The notes beneath the pieces were generated by a model. The model worked only from the letters and a program-made list of their open reading frames with translations. It searched no databases and had not been told where the DNA came from. A DNA stretch of 8,240 bases from RPRI01 sp051233685 (GTDB taxonomy: Bacteria; Desulfobacterota; Desulfobacteria; Desulfobacterales; RPRI01). The stretch lies in contig NZ_JBAMMY010000205.1 in the NCBI RefSeq assembly GCF_051233685.1, positions 1 to 8,240 of the forward strand. The letters are read 5' to 3'. Shown here piece after piece: positions 1-6,221 of this stretch; positions within the stretch are counted from its first letter, which is position 1, and every line of letters begins with the position of its first letter. The translations under genes were made by a program, and so were the position numbers.

Positions 1-231
1 TGTAAAAATGCAGGAATTGCAGTAACTGCTGTAGGATCAGGACCCTTAAGACTTAAGGAAGCAGAAGATATTCTTATCGGCAACAGCATAACAGACGAAC
101 TCATAGAAAAAGCAGCCGATGCCGCTTACGAAAAGGTACGTCCCATGCCTCATTTTAATATTTCGGCATGGTATAAGCGCAAACTGATAAGAGTACTTGT
201 AAAAAGATCGATAAAGCAGGCTTGTATTTAA
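1..231 (+). CDS. FAD-binding subunit of a molybdenum hydroxylase (xanthine/CO dehydrogenase family), C-terminal fragment
   Basis: This open frame enters from the left edge and ends at TAA 229-231, giving the last 76 residues of a larger protein whose start lies outside the window. The fragment reads like the CO-dehydrogenase flavoprotein C-terminal domain. It has a beta strand leading into 'GSGPLRLKEAEDIL', then an acidic helix 'ITDELIEKAADAAYEKVRP', then the terminal 'SAWYKRKLIRVLVKRSI' helix. In full proteins the upstream part binds FAD and passes electrons between the iron-sulfur subunit and the flavin, in a complex whose large subunit oxidises a purine, aldehyde or CO at molybdenum. The substrate cannot be told from this piece. 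It is convergent with alaS, so it belongs to a different transcription unit from the rest of the window. Family assignment is by pattern recognition. Confidence 0.8.
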   Translation, partial: CKNAGIAVTAVGSGPLRLKEAEDILIGNSITDELIEKAADAAYEKVRPMPHFNISAWYKRKLIRVLVKRSIKQACI

Positions 232-255
232 GCCTAATAGCAGCTGGCAGTAATC

Positions 256-306
256 ATCTATTTGTCCGGGCACTTTGTACCCGGACAATAGATCCATCCT
301 GTTTTT
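256..306 (+). terminator. Hairpin plus T-tract in the convergent gap, probable terminator
   Basis: An inverted repeat pairs 256-270 with 280-293. The core is a perfect 9-bp TTGTCCGGG/CCCGGACAA stem, and it extends through ATCTA/TAGAT with one bulged T around a loop of about 9 bases. A run of six T follows at 301-306, about eight bases past the stem on the plus strand. It begins 24 bases after the flavoprotein stop, so it suits termination of that gene. It also lies about 65 bases past the alaS stop on the other strand, where no good T-run follows, so a bidirectional role is only possible. Confidence 0.6.
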
Positions 307-359
307 TCGGTTATGCACCTGCTATCCATGGATTGTTGCCATCCAAACAGCATCTGAAG

Positions 360-2987
360 CTATACACTACTTATAATATCATAAGCTCCGGCCAGCGCCT
401 CATCCAGTTTCTCAGGGATACTTCCCCCGGCCTGAGCCATATCGGGTCTTCCTCCACCTCCCCCGCCTACCACTGATGAAACCTGTTTCACAATATTTCC
501 TGCATGATATTTTCCGGCCAGATCCTTGGTAACAATAACAATCAAAAACACTTTTGAGCCTGCGGCGCTTCCAAGCACAACAATTCCGGATTTTATTTTA
601 TCTCTGAATTTGTCGGCAAGATCTCTTAATGCAGCGGGATTATCTGCCAGAACTTTCTTGGCCAGAACTTTTACACCGTTTATAGATTTGATTTCATTAT
701 CCATATCATCTGCTGCACGGGAGGCGATTTTTGCTTTTGTTTTTTCAAGTTCCTTTTCATAAGCCTTTTGCTGGATAAGCATTTTTTCGACTTTTTGCGG
801 TAGTGCTTCCGGCTTTTCCTTAACAATACGGGCAGTCTCATTCAAAGTTTTCATATTCTGCTGAATATAATTCAAGGCGGCAGCACCCGTTAATGCTTCG
901 ATTCGCCTTACACCGGATGCAACGCTTGATTCTGCTATAATCTTAAAAAGGCCTATATTGCCTGTTCTATCGGTATGCGTTCCACCACAAAGCTCTTTGC
1001 TGAACTCTCCGAGAGATATTACTCTTACTACATCACCGTATTTTTCTTCAAACAGAGCTGTTGCGCCGGATTTAAAGGCTTTTTCGGCATCCATCTCTTC
1101 TATGCATGTTAAAGCGTTTTCCCTGATTCTTTCATTTACAAGCGTTTCTATTTTTTCAAGCGTATCGGAATCAACCTGGGAAAAATGGGTAAAATCGAAA
1201 CGAAGCCTTTCGGATGATACAAATGATCCGGCCTGTTTTACATGATCTCCCAGAATCCGTTTTAATATAAAATGCAGTATATGCGTTGCAGTATGGTTAT
1301 TTGCTGTTGCACTACGTCTTTTATTATCAACAGACAGAGTTACAGACTGACCCTTTGAAACGGTTCCGGTAATAATTTTACCTTTATGAATTATTATTCC
1401 TGCCGCATCCTTTATGGTATCTGCAATTTCAATTTTAAGATTACTTGAGGATATTATGCCTGAGTCTCCGGTCTGTCCGCCCGATTCACCGTAAAAAGGG
1501 GTTTCTTCGGTAACAATCTCTATATCACTGCCTGCAACTGCTTCTGCTGTTTCCTTCCCGTCTTTTACTATAAGAAGAACTTTGGAATCACTTATTTGTT
1601 TATCATATCCTACAAATTCTGGGATAAGCCGGTTTGCGGAAAGATTTTTATAAGCTTCTGTTATCCCGGAAAAAGTTGCAACCGATCTTGATTTTTCCTT
1701 CTGATTTTTCATGGCCGCATTAAAACCGTCCATATCAAGAAAAAGATTTTCATCTCTTACAACATCTCTAACCACATCAACCGGAAAGCCATAAGTATCA
1801 TACAGTTTAAATATGATATCTCCTGAAATAGTATTTAATCCCTTAGCTTTGATTTCCGAAAGGGTATCATTTAAAAGCCTTAATCCATTATCAAGGGTTT
1901 CGGAAAATCTTGCTTCCTCATTTTTTATAACATTTGAAATAAATGCCTCAGCCCCTTCAAATTCCGGATAAGCATCTTTCATGGTTTCAATAACAACTTG
2001 TGATGTCTCATGAAGGAAAGGCTTTACAAGACCGATATTTCGCCCGTAACGTATAGCCCTTCTCATTATCCTGCGAAGCACATATCCCCTTCCCTCGTTA
2101 GACGGAAGAATTCCGTCACAGATAAGAAATGCCGCTGCTCTGCTGTGATCGGCAATTACTTTCATTGCTACATCCGATACCGACGAATCACCAAGGCGCT
2201 TTTGCGACAACTGCTCGGTTTTTCTTATAATCGGAATGATAAGATCCGTATCATAATTTGTAGGAACATTCTGTACAACAGAAGCAATGCGCTCAAGCCC
2301 CATTCCCGTATCAATGCTGGGTCTGGGCAGCGGAGTCATTTTTCCTGAAGCATCCCTCTCAAACTGCATGAAAACAAGATTCCATATCTCAAGATAGCGG
2401 TCGCATTCGCAGCCTACCTTGCAGTCCGGCTTTCCGCAGCCATATTTTTCTCCCCTGTCAATCAGAATTTCGGAACAGGGGCCACATGGCCCGGTATCAC
2501 CCATCGACCAGAAATTATCCTTATCGCCGAATCTTACAATCCTGTCTTCGGAAACACCGGCATTCTTATGCCAGATATCATGAGCCTGATCATCATCAAG
2601 ATAGACTGAAACCCAAAGTTTATCCACCGGAATCCCAAAGCCTGTTACAAGAAGATCCCAGGCATATTCAACAGCCTTTTCCTTGAAATAATCACCAAAG
2701 GAAAAATTTCCAAGCATTTCAAAAAAAGTATGGTGCCTTGCCGTATAACCTACATTTTCAAGATCATTATGCTTTCCGCCGGCTCGCACGCATTTCTGGG
2801 AGCTTGCCGCCCTTACATAGCCTCTTTTCTCTTCCCCGAGAAAGGTGCGCTTAAACGGCACCATGCCTGCATTTGTAAAAAGCAAAGTAGGATCTTCAAC
2901 CGGAACAAGTGATGAACTTCTTACGATCTGATGATCGTGCTTTTTAAAATACTCAAGAAACTGTCTGCGAATATCACTGCCTGTCAT
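360..2987 (-). CDS. alaS: Alanine--tRNA ligase (AlaRS)
   Basis: This cytoplasmic enzyme charges tRNA-Ala with alanine and hydrolyses mischarged Ser- or Gly-tRNA-Ala. I chose the ATG at 2987, giving 875 residues, essentially the length of E. coli AlaRS. It has GGAG at 2994-2997 six bases upstream, and the next residues (TGSDIRRQFLEYF) match the family N-terminus. A longer in-frame start at 3044 would run into a repeat. The class II catalytic domain begins with SSSLVPVEDPTLLFTNAGM (about 24-42). A Cys-rich insertion has C168, C171, C184, C189, C193 and C195. The editing domain carries the zinc-binding HTATH (H565, H569) and CGGTH (C667, H671). The C-Ala domain includes a Gly run and RPDMAQAGG near 841-855. 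All key residues are present. The stop is TAG. It lies 132 bases downstream of recA and may be read from the recA promoter, since I see no strong promoter of its own. Confidence 0.98.
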   Translation of the reverse strand: MTGSDIRRQFLEYFKKHDHQIVRSSSLVPVEDPTLLFTNAGMVPFKRTFLGEEKRGYVRAASSQKCVRAGGKHNDLENVGYTARHHTFFEMLGNFSFGDYFKEKAVEYAWDLLVTGFGIPVDKLWVSVYLDDDQAHDIWHKNAGVSEDRIVRFGDKDNFWSMGDTGPCGPCSEILIDRGEKYGCGKPDCKVGCECDRYLEIWNLVFMQFERDASGKMTPLPRPSIDTGMGLERIASVVQNVPTNYDTDLIIPIIRKTEQLSQKRLGDSSVSDVAMKVIADHSRAAAFLICDGILPSNEGRGYVLRRIMRRAIRYGRNIGLVKPFLHETSQVVIETMKDAYPEFEGAEAFISNVIKNEEARFSETLDNGLRLLNDTLSEIKAKGLNTISGDIIFKLYDTYGFPVDVVRDVVRDENLFLDMDGFNAAMKNQKEKSRSVATFSGITEAYKNLSANRLIPEFVGYDKQISDSKVLLIVKDGKETAEAVAGSDIEIVTEETPFYGESGGQTGDSGIISSSNLKIEIADTIKDAAGIIIHKGKIITGTVSKGQSVTLSVDNKRRSATANNHTATHILHFILKRILGDHVKQAGSFVSSERLRFDFTHFSQVDSDTLEKIETLVNERIRENALTCIEEMDAEKAFKSGATALFEEKYGDVVRVISLGEFSKELCGGTHTDRTGNIGLFKIIAESSVASGVRRIEALTGAAALNYIQQNMKTLNETARIVKEKPEALPQKVEKMLIQQKAYEKELEKTKAKIASRAADDMDNEIKSINGVKVLAKKVLADNPAALRDLADKFRDKIKSGIVVLGSAAGSKVFLIVIVTKDLAGKYHAGNIVKQVSSVVGGGGGGRPDMAQAGGSIPEKLDEALAGAYDIISSV

Positions 2988-2993
2988 TAATAA

Positions 2994-2997
2994 CTCC
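2994..2997 (-). promoter_or_regulatory. alaS ribosome binding site that decides the start
   Basis: GGAG on the minus strand sits six bases before the ATG at 2987. This supports the 875-residue product over the in-frame ATGs at 3044 and 3038, whose extra residues would be encoded by repeat sequence. Confidence 0.8.
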
Positions 2998-3014
2998 GTA
3001 TGGTTATAGCTCGT

Positions 3015-3102
3015 AAGTTGGTGAGTTGGTAAGTTCATAAGCAAAAGATTGTAAGGCGGACCTTACTCTTTTTGTTCCATGAACTTATGGACTCATAAAC
3101 TT
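3015..3102. repeat. Imperfect palindrome built from octamer units in the recA-alaS gap
   Basis: The left arm has three 8-base units in tandem: aagttggt (3015), gagttggt (3023), aagttcat (3031). Read on the opposite strand, the right arm (3079-3102) gives aagtttat, gagtccat, aagttcat in the same order and phase, so 19 of 24 arm positions match and the innermost unit matches perfectly. In the middle, GTAAGG (3051-3056) and CCTTAC (3061-3066) form a 6-bp stem around CGGA. On the minus strand this inner stem is followed by AATCTTTT, which makes only a weak terminator. The element fills most of the 132-base space between the two genes. It could be a dispersed intergenic repeat or an RNA structure that adjusts recA/alaS readthrough; the role is not known. 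Confidence 0.7.
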
Positions 3103-3119
3103 TATTTTTTTATTACTTG

Positions 3120-4169
3120 TTATTCTGTATTCGATTTGACTTCGGTTATAATTTCTTCCTTTACCGGAATAATGCCTGCAACTTCCCTGACCTTCAAATG
3201 TATACTGTTAAAAATATCCGGGTTTTCCTTTAAGAATTTTTTTACATTTTCACGGCCCTGCCCTATTCTTTCCCCGTTATATGAATACCATGCACCGCTT
3301 TTGTCAATTACTCCCAAATCCGCCCCCATATCAATGATATCCCCGGTTTTTGATATTCCTTCGTTATACATTATATCAAATTCGGCTTCTCTGAAAGGCG
3401 GAGCCATCTTGTTTTTGACAACACGAACTCTTGTCCTGTTTCCCGTTACTTCCTGCCCATCCTTGATGGAAGCAGTGCGTCGTATATCAAGCCTTACGGA
3501 AGAATAGAACTTAAGAGCGTTTCCTCCTGTAGTTGTTTCGGGATTTCCGAATACAACTCCTATTTTCATCCTTATCTGGTTGATAAAAATCACAGAAGTC
3601 ATAGTCTTGCCTATTGTTCCGGTAAGTTTTCTCAAAGCCTGGGACATGAGCCTTGCCTGAAGCCCCATATGGGAGTCTCCCATTTCACCTTCAATTTCGG
3701 CCCTGGGAACCAAAGCTGCAACCGAATCGATTACAATAATATCTATAGCTCCGCTTCTTACAAGCATATCTGCAATTTCAAGGCCCTGCTCACCGGTATC
3801 CGGCTGTGCAATAAGAAGTTCATCGCAGTTGACACCTATCACTTTTGCATAAGAAGTATCAAGTGCATGTTCGGCATCAATATAGGCGGCTATGCCGCCT
3901 TGTTTCTGGGCTTCGGAAACACAACTTAGGGCAAGAGTCGTCTTGCCCGATGATTCCGGACCGAATACTTCAATAACTCTTCCTCTCGGAAGCCCGCCCA
4001 CACCAAGCGCTCTGTCAAGTGCAAGAGATCCTGTGGGTATTACGGGAATATCTACAACAGGCCTGCTGCCAAGTTTCATGACCGACCCTTTTCCAAACTG
4101 GCGTTCAATCTGGCCTATTGCAGCATCTATTGCTTTTTCCTTATCCATCGCATTATTTGTATTGCTCAT
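3120..4169 (-). CDS. recA: Recombinase RecA
   Basis: RecA is the ATP-dependent strand-exchange protein of homologous recombination, and in most bacteria the co-protease that triggers LexA cleavage in the SOS response. The ATG at 4169 gives 349 residues (E. coli RecA has 353) and has AAGGGG at 4175-4180 five bases upstream. An in-frame ATG at 4202 would add 11 residues with no family counterpart. Visible landmarks are Walker A GPESSGKT (70-77), catalytic E100 in IDAEHALD, Walker B IIVIDS (144-149), Q198 in INQIR, and loop L2 with FGNPETTTGGNALKFY (207-222). The tail ends EEIITEVKSNTE and is less acidic than the E. coli tail. The stop is TAA. No recX lies between recA and alaS. It has its own promoter and a structured leader. 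No truncation or missing residue was seen. Confidence 0.99.
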   Translation of the reverse strand: MSNTNNAMDKEKAIDAAIGQIERQFGKGSVMKLGSRPVVDIPVIPTGSLALDRALGVGGLPRGRVIEVFGPESSGKTTLALSCVSEAQKQGGIAAYIDAEHALDTSYAKVIGVNCDELLIAQPDTGEQGLEIADMLVRSGAIDIIVIDSVAALVPRAEIEGEMGDSHMGLQARLMSQALRKLTGTIGKTMTSVIFINQIRMKIGVVFGNPETTTGGNALKFYSSVRLDIRRTASIKDGQEVTGNRTRVRVVKNKMAPPFREAEFDIMYNEGISKTGDIIDMGADLGVIDKSGAWYSYNGERIGQGRENVKKFLKENPDIFNSIHLKVREVAGIIPVKEEIITEVKSNTE

Positions 4170-4174
4170 AATTT

Positions 4175-4180
4175 CCCCTT
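4175..4180 (-). promoter_or_regulatory. recA ribosome binding site that decides the start
   Basis: AAGGGG on the minus strand, five bases before the ATG at 4169, selects the 349-residue form over the upstream in-frame ATG at 4202. Confidence 0.75.
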
Positions 4181-4220
4181 TCTTCTGTAAGTCAACCGGC
4201 ACCGGCTTAAAGCCAATGGT

Positions 4221-4292
4221 TTAAGGGTCCAGGAGCTAAGTAGCCAAGGGATATTTTTTCCCCTTGTTAATCCCGAGCCCTGGAATCCCTAA
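4221..4292 (-). promoter_or_regulatory. Structured 5' leader of recA (nested stem-loop)
   Basis: Several nested pairings enclose the leader about 50-120 bases before the recA ATG. TTAAGGG (4221-4227) pairs with CCCTAA (4287-4292) with one bulge. CCAGG (4229-4233) pairs with CCTGG (4279-4283). GCT pairs with AGC just inside. CAAGGG (4245-4250) pairs with CCCTTG (4261-4266) around a loop containing an A/T run. On the minus strand no T-run follows, so it is not a typical intrinsic terminator. A further small palindrome, ggctt-a-aagcc, lies at 4204-4214. No known riboswitch class was recognised. Confidence 0.45.
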
Positions 4293-4310
4293 GGCATGAA
4301 AGATCTAACT

Positions 4311-4346
4311 AAAATATTTATCTAAAGAACCGGTTTCAAAACGTTT
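4311..4346 (-). promoter_or_regulatory. recA promoter with overlapping palindromes (candidate SOS operator)
   Basis: On the minus strand TTGAAA (plus-strand 4334-4339) and TATTTT (4311-4316) are separated by exactly 17 bases, a good sigma-70-type arrangement placing the start near 4304, after the thpR stop. Two perfect 8-bp palindromes, AACCGGTT (4328-4335) and AAACGTTT (4339-4346), flank and overlap the -35 box, and the hexamer TGAAAC occurs twice ten bases apart. That position is where a repressor such as LexA would act. The sequence matches neither the E. coli nor the Bacillus LexA box, so calling it an operator is inference. Confidence 0.5.
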
Positions 4347-4371
4347 CAGTTTGGTCAAGCTCAAAGCGGGA

Positions 4372-4965
4372 TTATTTCTCCCGGTCCTCATTATTATTAC
4401 CCAAAAGCATCTTAAAAAGTTCGGTGTATACAGGCCCCTGTGGTTTAAGATCGCTTTTAAAAAGAACGATCTCTTTTGCTGCAAATGCTTCCGGATCAAC
4501 ATTTTGATATTTTCGTAATATTTCGATAAGCTTTTCGTTATTAACCTTATCTTTAAAGCGTCCCATTGTAAGATGACCTTTAAAAGGCTTTTCATCTTTT
4601 TTAAATCCGGATTCCTCCAATCTTTTATCAAGCGTATTCTGCAGACTTAACAAAAGAGATGTGTCTCCCAAAACGCCGACCCACATTATTCTTGGACGCA
4701 TAATTGACGGAAACACATCGATTCCTTTTGCAAAAAGGTTCAAAGCGGAATAACAGCCTGAGCATTCATTCAAAGCAGCCTTGATATCAGAAAGATCGGA
4801 CTTGTCTATGTTTCCGAAAAATTTAAGTGTAAGATGGATATTTTCAGGTTTTACCCACCTTACAGGAAAACCATATTGCTTCAGATTCTTCTGAATTTTA
4901 TTTATGAAAGATAAGATATTATCCGGAAGCTTGAGCGCTATAAAAGCTCTTATGGTATCAGACAT
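4372..4965 (-). CDS. thpR: RNA 2',3'-cyclic phosphodiesterase (LigT/2'-5' RNA ligase family)
   Basis: This is a 197-residue member of the 2H phosphoesterase superfamily. Such enzymes open 2',3'-cyclic phosphates on RNA ends, and in vitro can join tRNA half-molecules by a 2'-5' bond; the cellular role is poorly defined. Both signature motifs are present: HLTL at H44-L47 (after RWVKPENI) and HLTM at H131-M134 (after KPFKG), giving two catalytic histidines. The N-terminus MSDTIRAFIALKLP is typical of the family. The length is within the usual range of about 180-200 residues. The start at 4965 has no clear Shine-Dalgarno, only an A/T-rich stretch, so translation may be weak or coupled. It lies 61 bases after the HcyBio stop and just upstream of recA. 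Proximity of this family to recA (often with cinA) is a known arrangement in bacteria. Confidence 0.92.
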   Translation of the reverse strand: MSDTIRAFIALKLPDNILSFINKIQKNLKQYGFPVRWVKPENIHLTLKFFGNIDKSDLSDIKAALNECSGCYSALNLFAKGIDVFPSIMRPRIMWVGVLGDTSLLLSLQNTLDKRLEESGFKKDEKPFKGHLTMGRFKDKVNNEKLIEILRKYQNVDPEAFAAKEIVLFKSDLKPQGPVYTELFKMLLGNNNEDREK

Positions 4966-5026
4966 GAGATTAAGAAATAATTTTTTTATCCGGTTAAATT
5001 AATCATTCATCATTTATCAATATTTA

Positions 5027-6211
5027 CTAATCAGGCTGTAAACTGCCGGGCAGAGTAAACTGGGGTTCACCCAGAAAAAACTGCCCTTTTAGAATCCATT
5101 CTTTTAGTATATTGGCAATTTCTCTGGCCTTGACAAGGCTTGAAAGCGGAGTTGCCGGAATTTTTTCACTATCTAAATTTATAAACCCACTCTTTAATTG
5201 TGCATAGCTAACCTGCCCATAACTCTTGGATATCCCGTTTGGATAATCATTTCCATAATCAACAATCTGTGTAAATATGTCTTCATCGGATATTGCTGTA
5301 TACGATGCCATCTCTTCATTTAATATCGGTATGGGAATTCCCAGCCCTACCGAAAGAGAACATCCATATCCCTGAATGCTCACACCGACAAGCCAGTTCG
5401 GACTCATGTTTTTCAAATCGCCCATTACCCATAGCGTTCCGGCAGGAGTTAACGGAACCCCTTTTTCATTTCTATTAACAGAAGGTTTATGCTGGGTTCC
5501 GTACCAGGTAACATATCCTTGTGAACCTCCTAAAAATATTCTGGTACCAAGTCCTATCGTTTTATAATAAGGATCATTTAAAAGAGGGCTTAACTCTCCG
5601 GCTGAACAATAAGTCGCATTGGCGCCCCTGGGTTTTAATGTACCCATGTAAGTATAAATTGTTTTTTTGGTAAGATTGATTGCACAATTATAATTCTGAT
5701 AACCGTTTCTGGGGTTGCAAAGAGTTGCACCGGGAAGAGTTGCAAGTGAAATTTCTTTTTCAACCAGACGTCCCGGATAACATGAAGTGCCATATCCTGT
5801 TGCTTTCAGATGAACTTTTTTCCCTGCAACCATATCCTGAATAACATGCCCGCCGCCATAATTGAATTCACCGGGATAAACCTTGTTAAGGGGATCATCC
5901 TCACAGGGCTCTGTGGCTCCTATGTAACAATCAACGGCAGCAATTCCCCCATAGGCAGGAACATTGTTTAACCAGACTTTTGATGCTTTAATTGTAGGTA
6001 CCGAATGTCCGAAATTTATAAAAGCACCTGAAGAACACATGGGAGCAAATGTTCCGGTAGTTACTACATCAACATGTTTTGCAGCCTTAACCGGCCCATC
6101 GTTTTTAACGATATCGATCATTTCCCCGGCTGTAACCACCACAACTTTTCCTGATTTAATTTTCTCATTTATCTCTTTATATGTTTTTCTTACCTTATAC
6201 TCCTTCATCAT
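5027..6211 (-). CDS. Homocysteine biosynthesis protein, HcyBio/DUF39 family (putative L-aspartate semialdehyde sulfurtransferase)
   Basis: This 394-residue protein resembles the DUF39/HcyBio family. In methanogens and sulfate reducers, members take part in making homocysteine from aspartate semialdehyde and sulfide-derived sulfur, bypassing O-acyl-homoserine. Family-type landmarks are VTTGTFAPMCSSGAF with C59, AAVDCYIGATEP with C95 and C103, GYGTSCYPGR with C144, and later Gly-rich stretches (FLGGSQGYVTWYGTQHKP, 227-243). The paired conserved cysteines (here most likely C59 and C144) are thought to carry a persulfide. No CBS domains follow, unlike the methanogen version, so this is the short bacterial form. 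The usual NIL/ferredoxin-type partner is not in the window. ATG 6211 is preferred: AGGA (6218-6221) is six bases upstream and overlaps the stop of the M23 gene, suggesting coupled translation. Confidence 0.88.
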   Translation of the reverse strand: MMKEYKVRKTYKEINEKIKSGKVVVVTAGEMIDIVKNDGPVKAAKHVDVVTTGTFAPMCSSGAFINFGHSVPTIKASKVWLNNVPAYGGIAAVDCYIGATEPCEDDPLNKVYPGEFNYGGGHVIQDMVAGKKVHLKATGYGTSCYPGRLVEKEISLATLPGATLCNPRNGYQNYNCAINLTKKTIYTYMGTLKPRGANATYCSAGELSPLLNDPYYKTIGLGTRIFLGGSQGYVTWYGTQHKPSVNRNEKGVPLTPAGTLWVMGDLKNMSPNWLVGVSIQGYGCSLSVGLGIPIPILNEEMASYTAISDEDIFTQIVDYGNDYPNGISKSYGQVSYAQLKSGFINLDSEKIPATPLSSLVKAREIANILKEWILKGQFFLGEPQFTLPGSLQPD

Positions 6212-6217
6212 ACTTTT

Positions 6218-6221
6218 TCCT
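6218..6221 (-). promoter_or_regulatory. HcyBio ribosome binding site overlapping the upstream stop codon
   Basis: AGGA on the minus strand overlaps the TAG stop (6220-6222) of the peptidase gene and lies six bases before the ATG at 6211. A ribosome finishing the first gene would unload onto the second start, so the two proteins are probably made from one message. Confidence 0.65.

Noticed and set aside
2010..2348. 112-residue plus-strand open frame inside alaS
   Set aside because: It lies antisense to a highly conserved part of AlaRS, the translation is basic and low in family-like features, and alaS explains the sequence fully.
2988..3044. 19-residue N-terminal extension of AlaRS from an upstream ATG
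   Set aside because: The added residues come from the octamer repeat, have no family counterpart, and the downstream ATG has the clear Shine-Dalgarno.
4204..4214. ggcttaaagcc palindrome as a terminator before recA
   Set aside because: The stem is only five base pairs with an impossible one-base loop and no T-run.
3892..4224. 110-residue plus-strand open frame opposite the recA N-terminus
   Set aside because: It is antisense to the Walker A region of RecA and has no recognisable domain; a shadow of recA codon use.
4305..4631. 108-residue minus-strand frame overlapping the end of thpR and the recA promoter
   Set aside because: It is another frame of thpR, which has both catalytic HxT motifs, and it runs over the promoter and palindromes; no ribosome site was seen.
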